Notes: generated by a model from the sequence alone, not told the origin. A DNA stretch of 64,000 nucleotides from Branchiostoma belcheri (GCF_001625305.1 NW_017803379.1:1457039-1521038), one strand, 5' to 3'; shown: positions 33,601 to 43,700, counted from the first letter of the stretch. Numbers and translations: made by a program.

Positions 33601-34059
33601 ACAACAGTGCCTTGGGTCTTGTATATGTACAGGGATTTGACACCTGCATCTTTTCTTATTGGCTTATCTATCTGTATGAAGAAGACAAAAAATATATCCT
33701 GATAACTGGTGGCAAAAATGGTCTGTTGTGCTTGCTTTGGCTTTGTAGGAATTAAACAGCACTAAACTGCATTAAGTAGGCTATCTATTGAAATTGCTCT
33801 TACCAATATGCACCAATGATCATTGCTGATACTAATGATTCTGGGCTGATTCCAAATACAATTCCTCTTCAAGTCTTTTTTCAGGTGATTGAATCATGGG
33901 TTTAAGGTGTCGGCTTTCCAATATCTTGTTTCAATCGATTAAAAGTTTTTATACTTCTTGTTTTTCAGTCGGCTACTGGGGATCATCACAAAGAAGGATA
34001 TCCTAAGACACATAGCCACACTGGCCAATCAGGATCCAGATTCCATCCAGTTCCTTTAA
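15633..34059 (+). CDS. CLCN3: ClC-3/4/5-type Cl-/H+ exchanger, complete, alternative first and last exons
   Basis: Coding exons are 15633-15795, 21507-21728, 22142-22449, 24348-24554, 24881-24961, 26111-26293, 26435-26524, 26722-26777, 26925-26993, 28840-28987, 29310-29395, 29687-29808, 30202-30316, 30726-30821, 31060-31118, 31301-31408, 31651-31772 and 32152-32246, then either 33342-33432 or 33969-34059. They give 806 residues (about 818 in human ClC-3). The protein is a dimeric 2Cl-/H+ antiporter of endosomes and synaptic vesicles. Signature motifs are present: GSGIPE at the end of the 22142 exon, GKEGPLVH with the gating Glu, FSLEEVSYYFP with the proton Glu expected of exchangers, and GLFIPSM. 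Two CBS domains occupy the last exons. [13 protein letters not shown] before the first helix is typical of the ClC-3/4/5 branch. It is probably the single pro-orthologue of vertebrate CLCN3/4/5. Intron 9 carries a 1.65-kb transposon. Confidence 0.95.
16624..16869. mobile_element. MITE with long inverted arms (family also at 61384)
   Basis: About 246 bp with imperfect arms of roughly 75-80 bp. The left arm begins TCCACCTGGCCTTCCTA and includes GGCCAGGAGAG; the right arm has CTCTCCTGGCC and ends AGGAAGGCCTGGTGGA. The right arm resembles 61384-61447 in an STXBP4 intron, so it is a dispersed family. Target duplication is unclear. Confidence 0.65.
17653..17682. promoter_or_regulatory. Dense homeodomain/POU motif cluster in ClC intron
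   Basis: Within 30 bases lie a perfect octamer ATGCAAAT (17653-17660), TTAATTAA (17667-17674) and GGATTA (17677-17682). Such a combination suits a developmental enhancer. There is no direct evidence of activity. Confidence 0.3.
20175..20253 (+). CDS. CLCN3: Candidate alternative first coding exon of the ClC gene
   Basis: An ATG at 20175 opens 26 codons plus one base, ending at the strong donor GCCG/GTAAGC. Phase 1 is the same as that of the upstream first exon (15633-15795), so it would splice in frame to the 21507 exon and give a 778-residue protein beginning [20 protein letters not shown]. The preceding 70 bases have several CpGs, as a promoter might. Mammalian CLCN3 and CLCN5 are known to use alternative first exons, but this peptide is not one I recognise. 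It could be a chance ORF. Confidence 0.45.
21935..22160 (+). repeat. Repeated intron/exon junction before ClC exon 3
   Basis: Three related segments occur: near 21938-21972, 22083-22113 and the real junction 22130-22160. Each contains GGTCTGxTTGCxGGTATxxT and ends with a GAC. The middle copy has an excellent acceptor (TGTATGTTTTCTGCCCAG at 22079-22096). It is in frame with the real exon 45 bases downstream. The first copy has lost the AG before its GGTCTG. Confidence 0.75.
25073..25395. mobile_element. MITE with about 36-bp inverted repeats, copy 1
   Basis: The 323-bp element begins CACCCCCATGAAACTCCTTC and ends with the inverse complement GAAGGAGTTTCATGGGGGTG. The interior holds a second inverted pair (GGCGGCACAGC/GCTGTGCCGCC) and several GGGGCGAAGCAGA units. 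It lies in the ClC intron between 24961 and 26111. AATCT precedes it at 25068-25072. Confidence 0.8.
25498..25517. other. Assembly gap (20 N)
   Basis: A run of 20 undefined bases directly abuts the second MITE copy. The true distance and content are unknown. Confidence 0.99.
25518..25799. mobile_element. MITE copy 2, left end missing at the gap
   Basis: It is nearly identical to copy 1 from base 25117 on; the differences I see are lengths of G runs. It is followed by AATCT at 25800-25804, the same five bases that precede copy 1. This suggests one real insertion with a 5-bp target duplication, represented twice by the assembly. Confidence 0.8.
27064..28712. mobile_element. 1,649-bp non-autonomous DNA transposon, 125-bp inverted ends, 10-bp target duplication
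   Basis: The ends (27064-27188 and 28588-28712) are inverted repeats of 125 bp with one mismatch, starting GGGTATTCGGACTTAGCTGC. A perfect 10-bp duplication AAAGAGAACA flanks it (27054-27063 and 28713-28722). Long inverted ends and a 9-11 bp duplication are typical of Mutator-like (MULE) elements, so that superfamily is the best inference. No transposase frame longer than about 107 codons is present, so it is non-autonomous. It sits in ClC intron 9 between the 26925 and 28840 exons. Near-perfect ends imply recent insertion. Confidence 0.92.
28440..28545. repeat. Subterminal GTAACGGAAAA repeat cluster inside the transposon
   Basis: Several related short units (CGGAAAAGTAAC, GTAACGGAAAAC, TAACGGAAAACTAACG, ACGCGTTA) are packed next to the right inverted end. 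Such subterminal repeats often bind transposase, which is an inference here. Confidence 0.6.
33064..33209. repeat. Imperfect tandem duplication, about 77-bp period
   Basis: Two units beginning TGCCATTTTTT start at 33064 and 33141 and share CTTGGGTTTCTGTACACATTAT and ACATGCATGATAT. They lie in the ClC intron just before the first of the two terminal exons. Confidence 0.8.
33342..33432 (+). CDS. CLCN3: ClC terminal exon, version a
   Basis: Enters in phase 2 after the donor at 32246 and encodes [20 protein letters not shown] and then QDPDSVQFH plus TAG. It completes the second CBS domain. Its coding length (91 bases) equals that of version b. It carries A-T-R-K-D-V-R-K where version b and, as I recall, vertebrate ClC proteins have I-T-K-K-D-hydrophobic, so this copy looks more diverged. 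Confidence 0.85.
33969..34059 (+). CDS. CLCN3: ClC terminal exon, version b
   Basis: Acceptor TTTTTCAG at 33961-33968, phase 2 entry, encoding [20 protein letters not shown] and QDPDSIQFL plus TAA. It matches the usual vertebrate ClC-3/4/5 ending ([11 protein letters not shown]) better than version a. 23 of 30 residues agree between the two. Because each copy carries its own stop, a transcript can express only one of them. Confidence 0.88.
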
Positions 34060-36319
34060 TGGAACATATGGAAGAGTCCAGCCCATTGGATAGACGAGCA
34101 ATAGAACAGCTGTCCTGATTGGTTCAGCGTTTGACAATGAATCAATGTGAAGATATTCTGAGGAAATTTAAAGGATGTTTATTTCCATATAAAGGTAAAT
34201 TCCTCAGGTGACCACATCTCAGTTCTAGTGGCCATTATTCTTCAACTATAAATTGAAGGAACTCTGAAAATATTCAATTACAAAAGTTTAACAGAAATGT
34301 AATGTAAAAAGTAATATAATTGTGGAATTGTTGTGGATATTTCTATGATGTGCTTTCAATGGAAAGTGAAAGGTACCATCCTTTTGAGGATGACTAATAT
34401 TTGTGATTTTTCAGTCTTCAGTTAAACTAGATTTTAATGTATGATACAAGAGCTTTCACTGCTCCTTGATTCAGTCTAAAGCATAAACTGCTACAAGACA
34501 ATGAACACACCAGTCACAAGTTTAGATGGTTGTGTTACTTGTGTAGCATACTAGTATACAACTTGGCAATCAGTGTTTGTAATGTAGTCTGTCAATTGAA
34601 AGTATTTTGATACTAGTAGTATAGTCTAAACCAGGAACTGTAGTGAGTTACTTTGTCAAACAAAAGTAGAACTTCTGGCAACTAGTCAAATAAGTTTTGT
34701 AGTTATGGTATTCTGTGTTAAATTGTTATGTATATCATAAGGTGTTTTTCATTTGTAGGACCAAATTTGTACAGTTCAACTCTGCATGACTCTGCTATGA
34801 TGGAACTTTAAGCCATTCCAACTATCTGTTGGTTCATTTTATAGCCTTTTATCCATAGAATTCCATACACAACAGACCTTTAAATCTGGAATGGAACAAT
34901 TCAAGATCATACATGTGATGGTGTGAAAGAATTGATTTTTGGAAATGATGTTGTATTTGTATGTACCACTATAACCAGATGTAGAGATTATATATGTTCC
35001 ATAAATGTTAGTATTTACTTTTTTTTGGGGGGGGGGGCAATATTAATCTGATAGTTGTAGTTGTAGTCTGTAACTATGCTATAGTAATTACACTGTATAT
35101 GTAAGTAAAAAAATAGATATATGAATTACACAATTATGACAGCTGGACTGGTGAGTGGAATTTCTGGCACTTTGCAAATAAGATGATTTCACTAACTTTG
35201 CATACTGTCAATTAACTTAATATATATGTCATGTATATGTATGATACAGAGAAATAGGCTATGGAGTCATAGATACGTTTGAAGTTGTATCCTTGGAAAT
35301 GTATTACAGATGTGATTATTTTATCTACAAATAGTAGAGGGAACATGCTTTGGTATACTAGTACTAGGTCCAGACGTAGAAGAAAATGGTGAATTCTTTT
35401 GGTTTTTAGTAAGAGTGGTATTGGTAACAGCTGGATTTCATGGTAGTGTTGCTGCGTTTGTGTATTTCAAAGATATAACTTTGGGTTTCAATGTGGAGAA
35501 ACGTAGTCCTGACGGTTTGGTATATTTTTGTATGGTATTTATTCAGGTTTTTGTCATTTTTGGAAAGAGCAAAGTGTGCTGTATAGATAATGTACTGTAA
35601 TATGCTTGTTGGTAGGGGCTTAGGAACCTTGCTTTCGTGTTCTTACATTTACATCAAATAAGGGTGCCAAATAAAGTAGGCAGCAAGAACTTGGTTTTCA
35701 CATCTACAGCTGAAAGTTGGGAATTCAAAACAAGACCCCAAAAACTCTGCTCTAAATGAATAAAGAACTATGTATACTTGCTGGCAGACATACCTCCTTT
35801 GCCTATGCTAAACCTTCATAGAAATTGTGATACTGGGAACTCTTACATTGTATTGCGATAAGCAGACATGAAATGGGAAAGACTACATTTAGCAAGAAAC
35901 ACCTTTACTTGTTCCCGATGAGATGAAAAATTGCCAAAATGGATTGTTTACATATACTGTATTGATCCTCCTTTGAGAAAGTGTTTCTGGCCAATGAGGT
36001 TACTGGTGGCTCTTGCATTTACTGATTGACTCTCCCATAGTACTGTATGTCACATTTGTCTACTTGCAAATGCACATCATCACCTTTCTCTTTTTATGGT
36101 GTTATTGCTCTCTGCATAGAGATATGCAGAAATATAAAAGCTTGTATGTATGGAGGAAGGTCTTGCTGAAAGATGGTTGCCTAAAATCTGAAGGAAAATC
36201 TGCCAAATCTGCATTACCGGTATATGTGTATAGGAATTGTATATCAGTATTGTACAAGTAGATTATCATATGGAATCTATTAAAAAAATCCTTTAAAATA
36301 GATATGGAATTCTTGGAAT

Positions 36320-36325
36320 AATAAA
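36320..36325 (+). promoter_or_regulatory. Distal polyadenylation signal of the ClC gene
   Basis: AATAAA about 2.26 kb after the version b stop. Two upstream AATAAA candidates exist, so alternative polyadenylation is possible. Confidence 0.4.
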
Positions 36326-36820
36326 ACTTTTGCTGTCCTGTCAAGAAACCTTGTATTCGTGGTTTCAACTTGTGTTGTGTCCTTAGTCATGTATGTGCCA
36401 AGTGATGCTTGAAACAGCTGCCTTGCAACTCTTGTTTGCCTGGCTTTTTGGCGACGCCCTTTGGGGGCGGAGGCATTTGTGTAAGTACTACGATCGCTTT
36501 GAAAGAATTTCAAAAATTACACGAATGCAAACCTTCGGCCATGTGGTTTTTGGATCAAGCAGGTAACTTACACCAGTGCCCACGTGCCACCCATCCAGCT
36601 GCCTGGCAAGATTAATTACTGGTCATCAGTCTTCTCCCCACACCATGGACAGAGAGGAATATAGGAATAGGAATTTTTTAAAGAGTTAAACAGCCCAAGA
36701 ATCAAACATCTTGATTATTGCTTTGATGACCAATCATTTGCATAGGCGATAATGTTACCTAAGTTTGCCTGTTCAGTGCAGTAAAAAAAACTCAGACTCA
36801 AGATGTGATCTATTGGTAAG

Positions 36821-36826
36821 TTTATT
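36821..36826 (-). promoter_or_regulatory. Polyadenylation signal of the small mitochondrial-type gene
   Basis: TTTATT on the plus strand reads AATAAA on the minus strand, about 180 bases after the stop codon at 37005-37007. Confidence 0.5.
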
Positions 36827-37004
36827 TCACCTCATTGACAAGAGTCAATAGAGGTTAAAAGTGGACATATGTACTTATTTTCTTACTCCAATTTGTACAA
36901 TTATTTCTGTATCACTACAATACAGCACACAGGACATGTCTTAGTATACAGAAACAACAGCCAAGACCACAGCAACCCAGTTGAACTAGAGATGTCCAGT
37001 CTTC

Positions 37005-38063
37005 TCAGTCTCGCTTGTCGGGACGGACCCTCTCTGGATCTGGGTACTGGGGCACGTTGAACCAGAACTCGTCACTGAAAATGATCTGAAAGGAACAAAT
37101 TCCAGAATAAGAGTTAACTGTGAAGCGTACAGTGGAAACATAGGCAACATACAAGCAATTCAAGCATTCTTTGTCAAGTTAGTGTTGCAACTATTCATCA
37201 CATCTGAAGCTTTTTGCAATCAATATTTTGCTACGTGCAGACAAGTAAATATTGACTATCGGGTACTTCCCGTCTTGATATTTTTCAATTTGCAATGTTG
37301 TTAAAACTTCTAGCACCATACTAGTACAAATAGTACTTACGTAGGATGCACTTGCAACCAGGGAGCTGACTCCAACCAGAAGTAGGATGTTTCCATTCCC
37401 GTTCTGGGTGCCTGACTCTGTGGCCATGCGGCGGACAGACTGGCGAACGTTGGTCCCTGAAAGGGAAAAATTATATCATTTCACTATAACAATTTTACTA
37501 GTTGGTAACTAACTTTTCTTCTCATCAATTCCCAATAATTCACTAATATACATTTTATAATTATATTAAACAAGTGCAGTAAATCATGAAAATTTTGATA
37601 ATGAGGCAGCTGGTTCCATCTTACAGGAGTCTACTATAGATTTTCCATTATACTATTGTGCTGAATTATGCTGATACAGTTTTACACTGACACACATACC
37701 TGCTTCGATATATTTTTATTATCTTGTCATGCAGTTTTTGAGTTTTTTCTTTAATACCTTCCTGAATCCAGATCAAATACTTTTTGCAATGCCTGCAGTT
37801 GATACTGAATGTTCGACCTTTTTGATATTTCAATATATTCCTGAATATAATCAGTTTGTTGTAGTACTAAGCTTGTACACAAAAATTATTTTACAAGGAC
37901 AAGTTGAGGAGGATAATTTCTCTCCTGCCATGTCGATACGCTACACCCTAATTTAGAGCTTAAGGGTCAATCAAAACGGCAGTGTCTGACTCTACGATTT
38001 ACTTGAAGTCCTACACAACCACTTACCGACTAGTCTGGGGAGAGTTCTCAAGACTGGCAGCAT
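37005..38063 (-). CDS. Small (77 aa) single-pass protein with mitochondrial-type N-terminus, unidentified
   Basis: Three exons, 38027-38063, 37341-37456 and 37005-37085, join in consistent phases with good donors and acceptors. The product starts MLPVLRTLPRLVGTNVRQSV, an Arg-rich, acid-free stretch typical of a mitochondrial presequence. There follows an acidic and Asn/Gly-rich spacer, one hydrophobic segment (ILLLVGVSSLVASASYII) and a C-tail with FSDEFWFNVPQYPDPERV ending in DKRD. Size and design resemble accessory subunits or assembly factors of inner-membrane respiratory complexes, but I do not recognise the family and assign no function. It shares a divergent promoter with CCDC134. I am fairly sure the gene is real because phases, splice sites and the polyadenylation signal agree. 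Confidence 0.75.
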
Positions 38064-38409
38064 TTTGAGGCAGTTTTCTCGTCACCGGTTTCCAACTTCG
38101 TGCGGTTCTTCTGATCCAAAATGGCGGTGACTCCTGAAGTCTCGCGTTGACCTTGTGAATATCGCGAGATCTCACGAGAAATTACTATTTTGGGAAAGAC
38201 TATTCAGATTGGGGGGTAACTTTTCCTCTCTAATCAGAATGCTGCACGAAAATATTTTCGAAGTTATACATAATAGACCAATTGTTAAGTCTAATTTACT
38301 TGTATCATTAGACTTTATCAACAATTTCGGTTCGTCGTAATAATGTTTTACAGTGGTATATAAACATTTGTGAACCCTCTTATGTGGTGGTTTCGTCTAC
38401 TTCAAACAC
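38064..38409. promoter_or_regulatory. Divergent promoter between the small gene and CCDC134
   Basis: The two start codons are 347 bases apart. The interval has AAAATGGCGGTGA (YY1-like, about 38118-38130) and two CTCGCG/CGCGAG elements (38150-38156 and 38162-38170), resembling the TCTCGCGAGA motif common in bidirectional housekeeping promoters. The copies here are partial. Confidence 0.5.
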
Positions 38410-40355
38410 ATGGGCAAAGAAAACATGAGGTGTCCAGCAGGTGTGTTGAATCTTTACCTGGTGTTTTTCCTTGTTTTGCACCTATTTGTGGCAGGGCGGT
38501 GCGAAGATCCTGCGAAGGAGAACGTCTCTGATGAAGACTTGGCCACTGGAAATGCATCGGATCAAAAACTGTCCGGCTGGGACGTCTGTATCCTTTGGGC
38601 AGTTTGGCATAATAACTTGGCAATAGCTGATTGGCTGATAGCTTTTCCTTTGGCTAACATTTTCCTTTGTACAGGATGAGGCAGCATCCTTGGAAATACT
38701 GAAGCCATCATAAAGATATCTGGTTGTGTCTTATTTGTATGCCCATATAGTCAAGTGCCTGAATTTTAGAAATATCAAATTGCTAAAATTGTTGCCAGGT
38801 TTTATACCTGGCAATCTGGCAATAAAACCTGGCAACAATTTTAGCAGTTTGATACATGTATTTCTAAAATTCATACACTTGGCTACTTTATACAAAGTAT
38901 GGACAATTGAACATACTGTTTGGTTCCTTGACCATATGTTGAAGATAAGAGACTGTTTGTTCATAAGCGTGTGGATCACAAGGATGCAGTCAGCACCATT
39001 GTGGCTATGGAGGGATATGCAAAACAGTACAAGATGATCAACATTCTTCTAGAAAATATTTTAAAGGTATTAAACAATCATGATATATTTCATAGTTTTC
39101 CATTTTGACTTTAATTGCAGTTCTAAGTTCCTGTTGCACACTGCATGAGCTTGCAAAACTGTCAGTGCTAGTGTAAATATTCTATTTGGTCTCTCTGTTT
39201 TTCAGGTTCTTCCAGATGCACAAACTAGTCTACAACAAGCAGGATACTATCCTGGTCCATTTCCTGAAAATACAGACATCAAGGATGGTAACTAAATTTT
39301 AGATTGAACCCACATGGAGTACCTCCAATGAAGGAGAATGCTATAATATACATTACTTGAGTACATTACTTCTTTTACCAATAATTTAGTTTTTTGATTA
39401 GTCAAACATAGACTGACTTTACTTCTAGTTGTGTCCAAAATGATGAGTCAATCAACAGTCATTATCATGTTTCTTTCCATAGCATTGTCCAGACTATTGG
39501 AAAACGTGGCCTTCTTTGGGGATATTCTGCTGAGATTCCCTGATATGACACATGATGTTCTGAAGAAACACCAGGAGTGGAGGACTATCCTAGAGGCGGC
39601 TGTTGTCTTCTGTAACCAGACTCAGCTGTACAGCGAGGGGGTCAATCATGAACAGCTGAACTTGGTGAGATGTGAATGCAGTTATGTTTCACAAAAAAAC
39701 TCAATATATATACATGTATATGGTATATCACAGGATCAATGTGATTCTAGCAAGGACATTATTCCATGAAGTTCCACAAAAAAACTCAATATATATACAT
39801 GTATATGGTATATCACAGGATCAATGTGATTCTAGCAAGGACATTGTTCCATGAAGTTTTTTTTTTTTTTGCCGTATTTACATATTGAGAATTTTTCAGG
39901 TATCCCAGGAGCTGGGCCTAATAGAGAAGGATCCCAATTACCTAAACCCATTCAGCAAGGAAGGAAAAATGGTTAGTTGTCTTCTTGCAGTATTAAATCC
40001 TTAGATAATCTGTCAATGGCAGCAGGAAGTAGCCATACACTTCTTGTCAACCATCTTCCAAAAGAACACAAAAGATTTACATTGTAAAAAAAGTGCATTC
40101 TAATGTTAAGAAAAATGTGTAAATCTATCTACAAAAAATCCAGATTAATGAATTTTTAAAATCATGATGTGATGATACTTATATGTTCTGTTCATCCATA
40201 GATTTAGAAGTTTTATTTTTATCATTTTGCAGGCACAGGAACAGCAGATGTTACAGGCAGCTAAATCAGCTCATGATAAACCTAAGAATAAGAAGAAAAA
40301 GGACAGAGAGAAAAGAAAAGGACCAAGACTCAGCCGATCCAAGAATGAACTGTAA
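38410..40355 (+). CDS. CCDC134: CCDC134-like ER protein
   Basis: Exons: 38410 to about 38588 (start and signal peptide), one ending at 39066 with an unresolved 5' border near 38941, then 39206-39287, 39483-39664, 39900-39971 and 40233-40355. The N-terminus has a hydrophobic core (LNLYLVFFLVLHLFVAG). Later exons match CCDC134 well: YYPGPFPENTDIKDA, LLENVAFFGDILLRFP, VVFCNQTQLYSEG, SQELGLIEKDPNYLNPF and a Lys-rich tail with KRKGPRLSRSKNEL. CCDC134 is a secretory-pathway protein reported to protect the chaperone GRP94 in the ER and linked to bone disease. The C-terminal KNEL is close to KDEL and supports ER retrieval. The junction between the first two exons could not be placed with confidence; a weak donor at 38587 or a missed exon is possible. 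The gene converges on AGK. Confidence 0.88.
38748..38885. repeat. 138-bp near-perfect palindrome (foldback MITE) in CCDC134 intron 1
   Basis: The two arms of about 60 bp are complementary with few mismatches. Left arm: TAGTCAAGTG, GAATTTTAGAAAT, TGCTAAAATTGTTGCCAGG. Right arm: CCTGGCAACAATTTTAGCA, ATTTCTAAAATTC, CACTTGGCTA. The centre is a short CCTGGCAATCTGGCAA loop region. A transcript would fold into a long hairpin. Confidence 0.85.
39690..39858. repeat. 85-bp tandem duplication in CCDC134 intron
   Basis: Two consecutive 85-bp units start at 39690 and 39775; the only clear differences are one base in GACATTATTCC versus GACATTGTTCC and the run-out into a poly-T tract. The repeat lies just before the 39900 acceptor. 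Confidence 0.9.
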
Positions 40356-40720
40356 CAACCTTTATTACACTGTGAACCACAAAGGAATTATTTTATTGCA
40401 TTTACATGTATGTGAACTACATTTGTATTTGGTGAAAATTAGGTGGATGAAAGTAATAAATTCAAATACATTTCAGTACCAGTTTGAAAGTCGTATCCTT
40501 GAGTATGACTATGAATTTGGATGTCAAACTATTTCCAGTATATATAAGAGTCAGTTAGGTTTACAGCAGATACTCCTGTACAACATACATGTACATGTAC
40601 AGAAGGAATTTGAAACCATCAACCATTGGTTAACGGGATCAACACACACTTTTACAAGTAACAAGTTACAACATTTTAGAACATTGGAATTGTATTGTAA
40701 TCCTATGTTATCCCCCAATG
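40356..40720. other. Converging, probably overlapping 3'UTRs of CCDC134 and AGK
   Basis: A plus-strand AATAAA lies at 40455-40460 (CCDC134) and a minus-strand AATAAA at 40392-40397 (AGK). If both are used the transcripts overlap by roughly 100 bases in antisense. No coding exon is seen between the stop codons. Confidence 0.5.
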
Positions 40721-43700
40721 TTACAGTGGCTGTGATGAGGCCAGTCTCTCCTCCTTATTGCAGAAGAACCTGAGTTTGTTTGGAAGAATCTTGACCTTGA
40801 TGGGCATCACCTCGTAGGGTTCATTGTCAATGCTGAACCAGCTTTCCTTGCCCTGCAAATTCACAGAAATAAAATGCCATGATCTAAAAACCACAATTAA
40901 AGCTTTGATATAGTATTGTAACAGTTCAACAAATCTAGCATCTCAGAAATCATACATGTACCAACTTATCACAAGAAAGAACCATAGTCAGCAAACTCCC
41001 TGATTAAAGTTTATCAATGCATACTATTAGGTATCTTATTTGAAAGCAAGATACACATTTTGTATAAAAATACACACTTTTAAAATAATAATACACATTT
41101 TGGAGAAAATGCTGAAAAGATGTGTATTGAACTAATCCATGGCATACATGTACACACAGAAAAGATGATACTGATTTTTTTACCTCTGGAATCTGTGGTT
41201 CTAACTGGAATGCATCAACCTGCACCTTGGACCAGTCATGTCCAGGCACATCTTGGGGAGGAGTCTTAGTACTTGCACTCAAGTCCCTAGATTGTAAGAC
41301 ATAATCATTCTCAAACACAAGTCCTTGTAACCATGAGAAAAAAACATTGCTACTTTTACTTCCGTAATTTCTTGCATGAAAACAAATGCATGAATAGATA
41401 GATAAAAGTGTGATAGTCTTACCCCAAATTGACAAAATCTTCCCTTGAGAGCTTTGGACTTGAGCTCACTACAATGCACTTTTCCTAAAAACAAAGCCCA
41501 GACCAGATTAGGATTCACTCTGCTTACAAAGTAAACAAGGTCACAATCTCAAAATAAGACTGAGAAAATGATAAAAGGTATGAAAACAAGAGAGGAACTA
41601 TCTTAGTACCAACCTTTGAAGTAGTAGTGTTTGTAGTAGATGCCGTGAACTCCACAGCAGATACTCTTCTCTCTGTGTCCCAGGAGTCTGGCATTACAGC
41701 TTCATTTGGATCTGTAAAATTGAGAACAACTACTAGTAAGTGTGACTGCAATTTCTGAAATATGCAGTATTGTGCTAAAAAAGAACTAATTTGTATTTAA
41801 GACTATTGCTACTTAGCATGCCCCATACCTTCTTCTGGTTCTATTATGACCTTCTGTGTTGATCTCCAAGGCCAGAGCCACGCCCACCAGCTGGTGTCAG
41901 GTTCAGGTTCAGGGTCCTTCGTTCTTACTGTCTCCACAGGTTGTACATTGTAGGACAGAACTGCACTCACTTCAGATGGCCAGTCCTGTAGAAAAGTTTA
42001 TAAAACAAAAAGGTATTCAAGAGAGATCTTCACATGTGGATCAAAATCGTTATTACTTGCCGGCAGCATGTTTTTGTGCTCTATCAGTACTGAAGTCTTC
42101 CAGGCTGCACAGTGTTCTATATACACAGTGTATCATATTAGAGACATACCTTCATTAATCTTTTGATGTATGCAAATCTCTGCTTCAGGGGTCCCATGTA
42201 CCAGTACCTGAAACAGGAAGACAGAAATGTAGGTCAACTGAAAGCTAGCAGCAGGATGAAATGAATGAGATGTAAAGAAAAGAATTAAGTGTTCATCACA
42301 CTCTATGACTTACTTGTCCAGATTTTGTTCAGCATCTCTGAAGGCTCCCCATCGTATTCCAAGAGTGGCAAATACTGGCTTACTGTTCTCATCCTAAAAA
42401 GACAAAATATGTCAACTCAACGGCACTACTCTGATATGATTTTGAATTGAAGACCATCACAATACTAAGCTATAAAGCCCTTCTACTATTGATTACCAGT
42501 AATGTATAACTTTGCAAAAGTAACTTAACTCTACTTTCAATCTGATGCTACTGTACCTGTAGAGGCTGTATTCTCATGACATCTACTGGACAGGTCAGCT
42601 CCTTGATAACTGCCATGGCTGATTCTGCTATCCACCTACAGAACAAGATTTGTTAAATACTCATGGAGTAGGGGATACAAGTCAGTTATCCAATACAAAA
42701 TTACAATACAATACAATACAATTACAGGTGTTCCCTTGACTCATTGCAATTCGCAACACATTGGTTGAAGCTTACAATGATGTCATACACACCACAAAAA
42801 AAAGAAAATGATTTGATAGTTAATCTCAGCGTTACTTTCATTGACTTTCAGAAAACTGTATAACACTCAAACCATGAGACCTGTTCATAAGATTCAGACA
42901 AAGGTTACAAAAACAACACTGCAGAGTTACCTGACTTCTGATTCTCTGCTGGCAAACAAAGACGTGGCTAAGCTGTTGTTTCTTCCCAGAGGGATGATGC
43001 CTATTGGGATCTTACTCGTCTGGAACTGTTGGAGAAAAAAACATTAACACTGTATCCAGATATGGCAATGAATTTGCTGAAGTTTTACAATGTTTACATT
43101 AATCTTATTTTGACCGTAGGAAAAGGAGAAAAAAAAACAAATATTTCACCTGATCACTTCTTCTCAACATCCCAGTGACAACCTACAGCATAGAAGAAAG
43201 TAAACATGTGACTTGTGATAGATTGATGGTTTTGATACAAAACAGAAGACAGCTAAGTGTCCACTGCCAATGCAAGCATCATGCACTAATGACAGTCTAA
43301 CATACCTCCATGATAGTACCATCTCCTCCTGCCACTACTACTGCATCTGTGCGCTGTAAGGTCTCCGGGAAACTGGCCAGGGCTTTGGCATGGCCCTCAT
43401 AGTCAGTCTGTGGTATTGAGAAATACACCAGTAGGTGTTTAAAAACTTTAATGAGTAACAGCAAAACATTGGAGGAATCCGAGGAAAACAAGGGGTTTAT
43501 ACCACTTAGTAGGTTTATGTATATTCCACTACTATTCTATGAAGAGCTGTCCAAAACATGTGTATTAAGTAAATACAGTGTGTGTAGTAGTATTATACAT
43601 TAAAAATAACAATGTCACAGCAAAAAGGTTGAAAACATCTAGTGCAACCAATGACAGTGTTACCTGACATACCCTAAGAATATTAAGATCTGATGCATCC

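Larger units (their letters stand above)
34060..37004. other. Long ClC 3'UTR and intergenic stretch
   Basis: There is no coding exon. The AT-rich 3'UTR of version b extends to at least a polyadenylation signal at 36320-36325 (AATAAA); earlier candidates lie near 35668 and 35756. A G-run follows a T-run near 35022-35037. The last part holds the minus-strand polyadenylation signal of the small gene (36821-36826). Confidence 0.5.
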
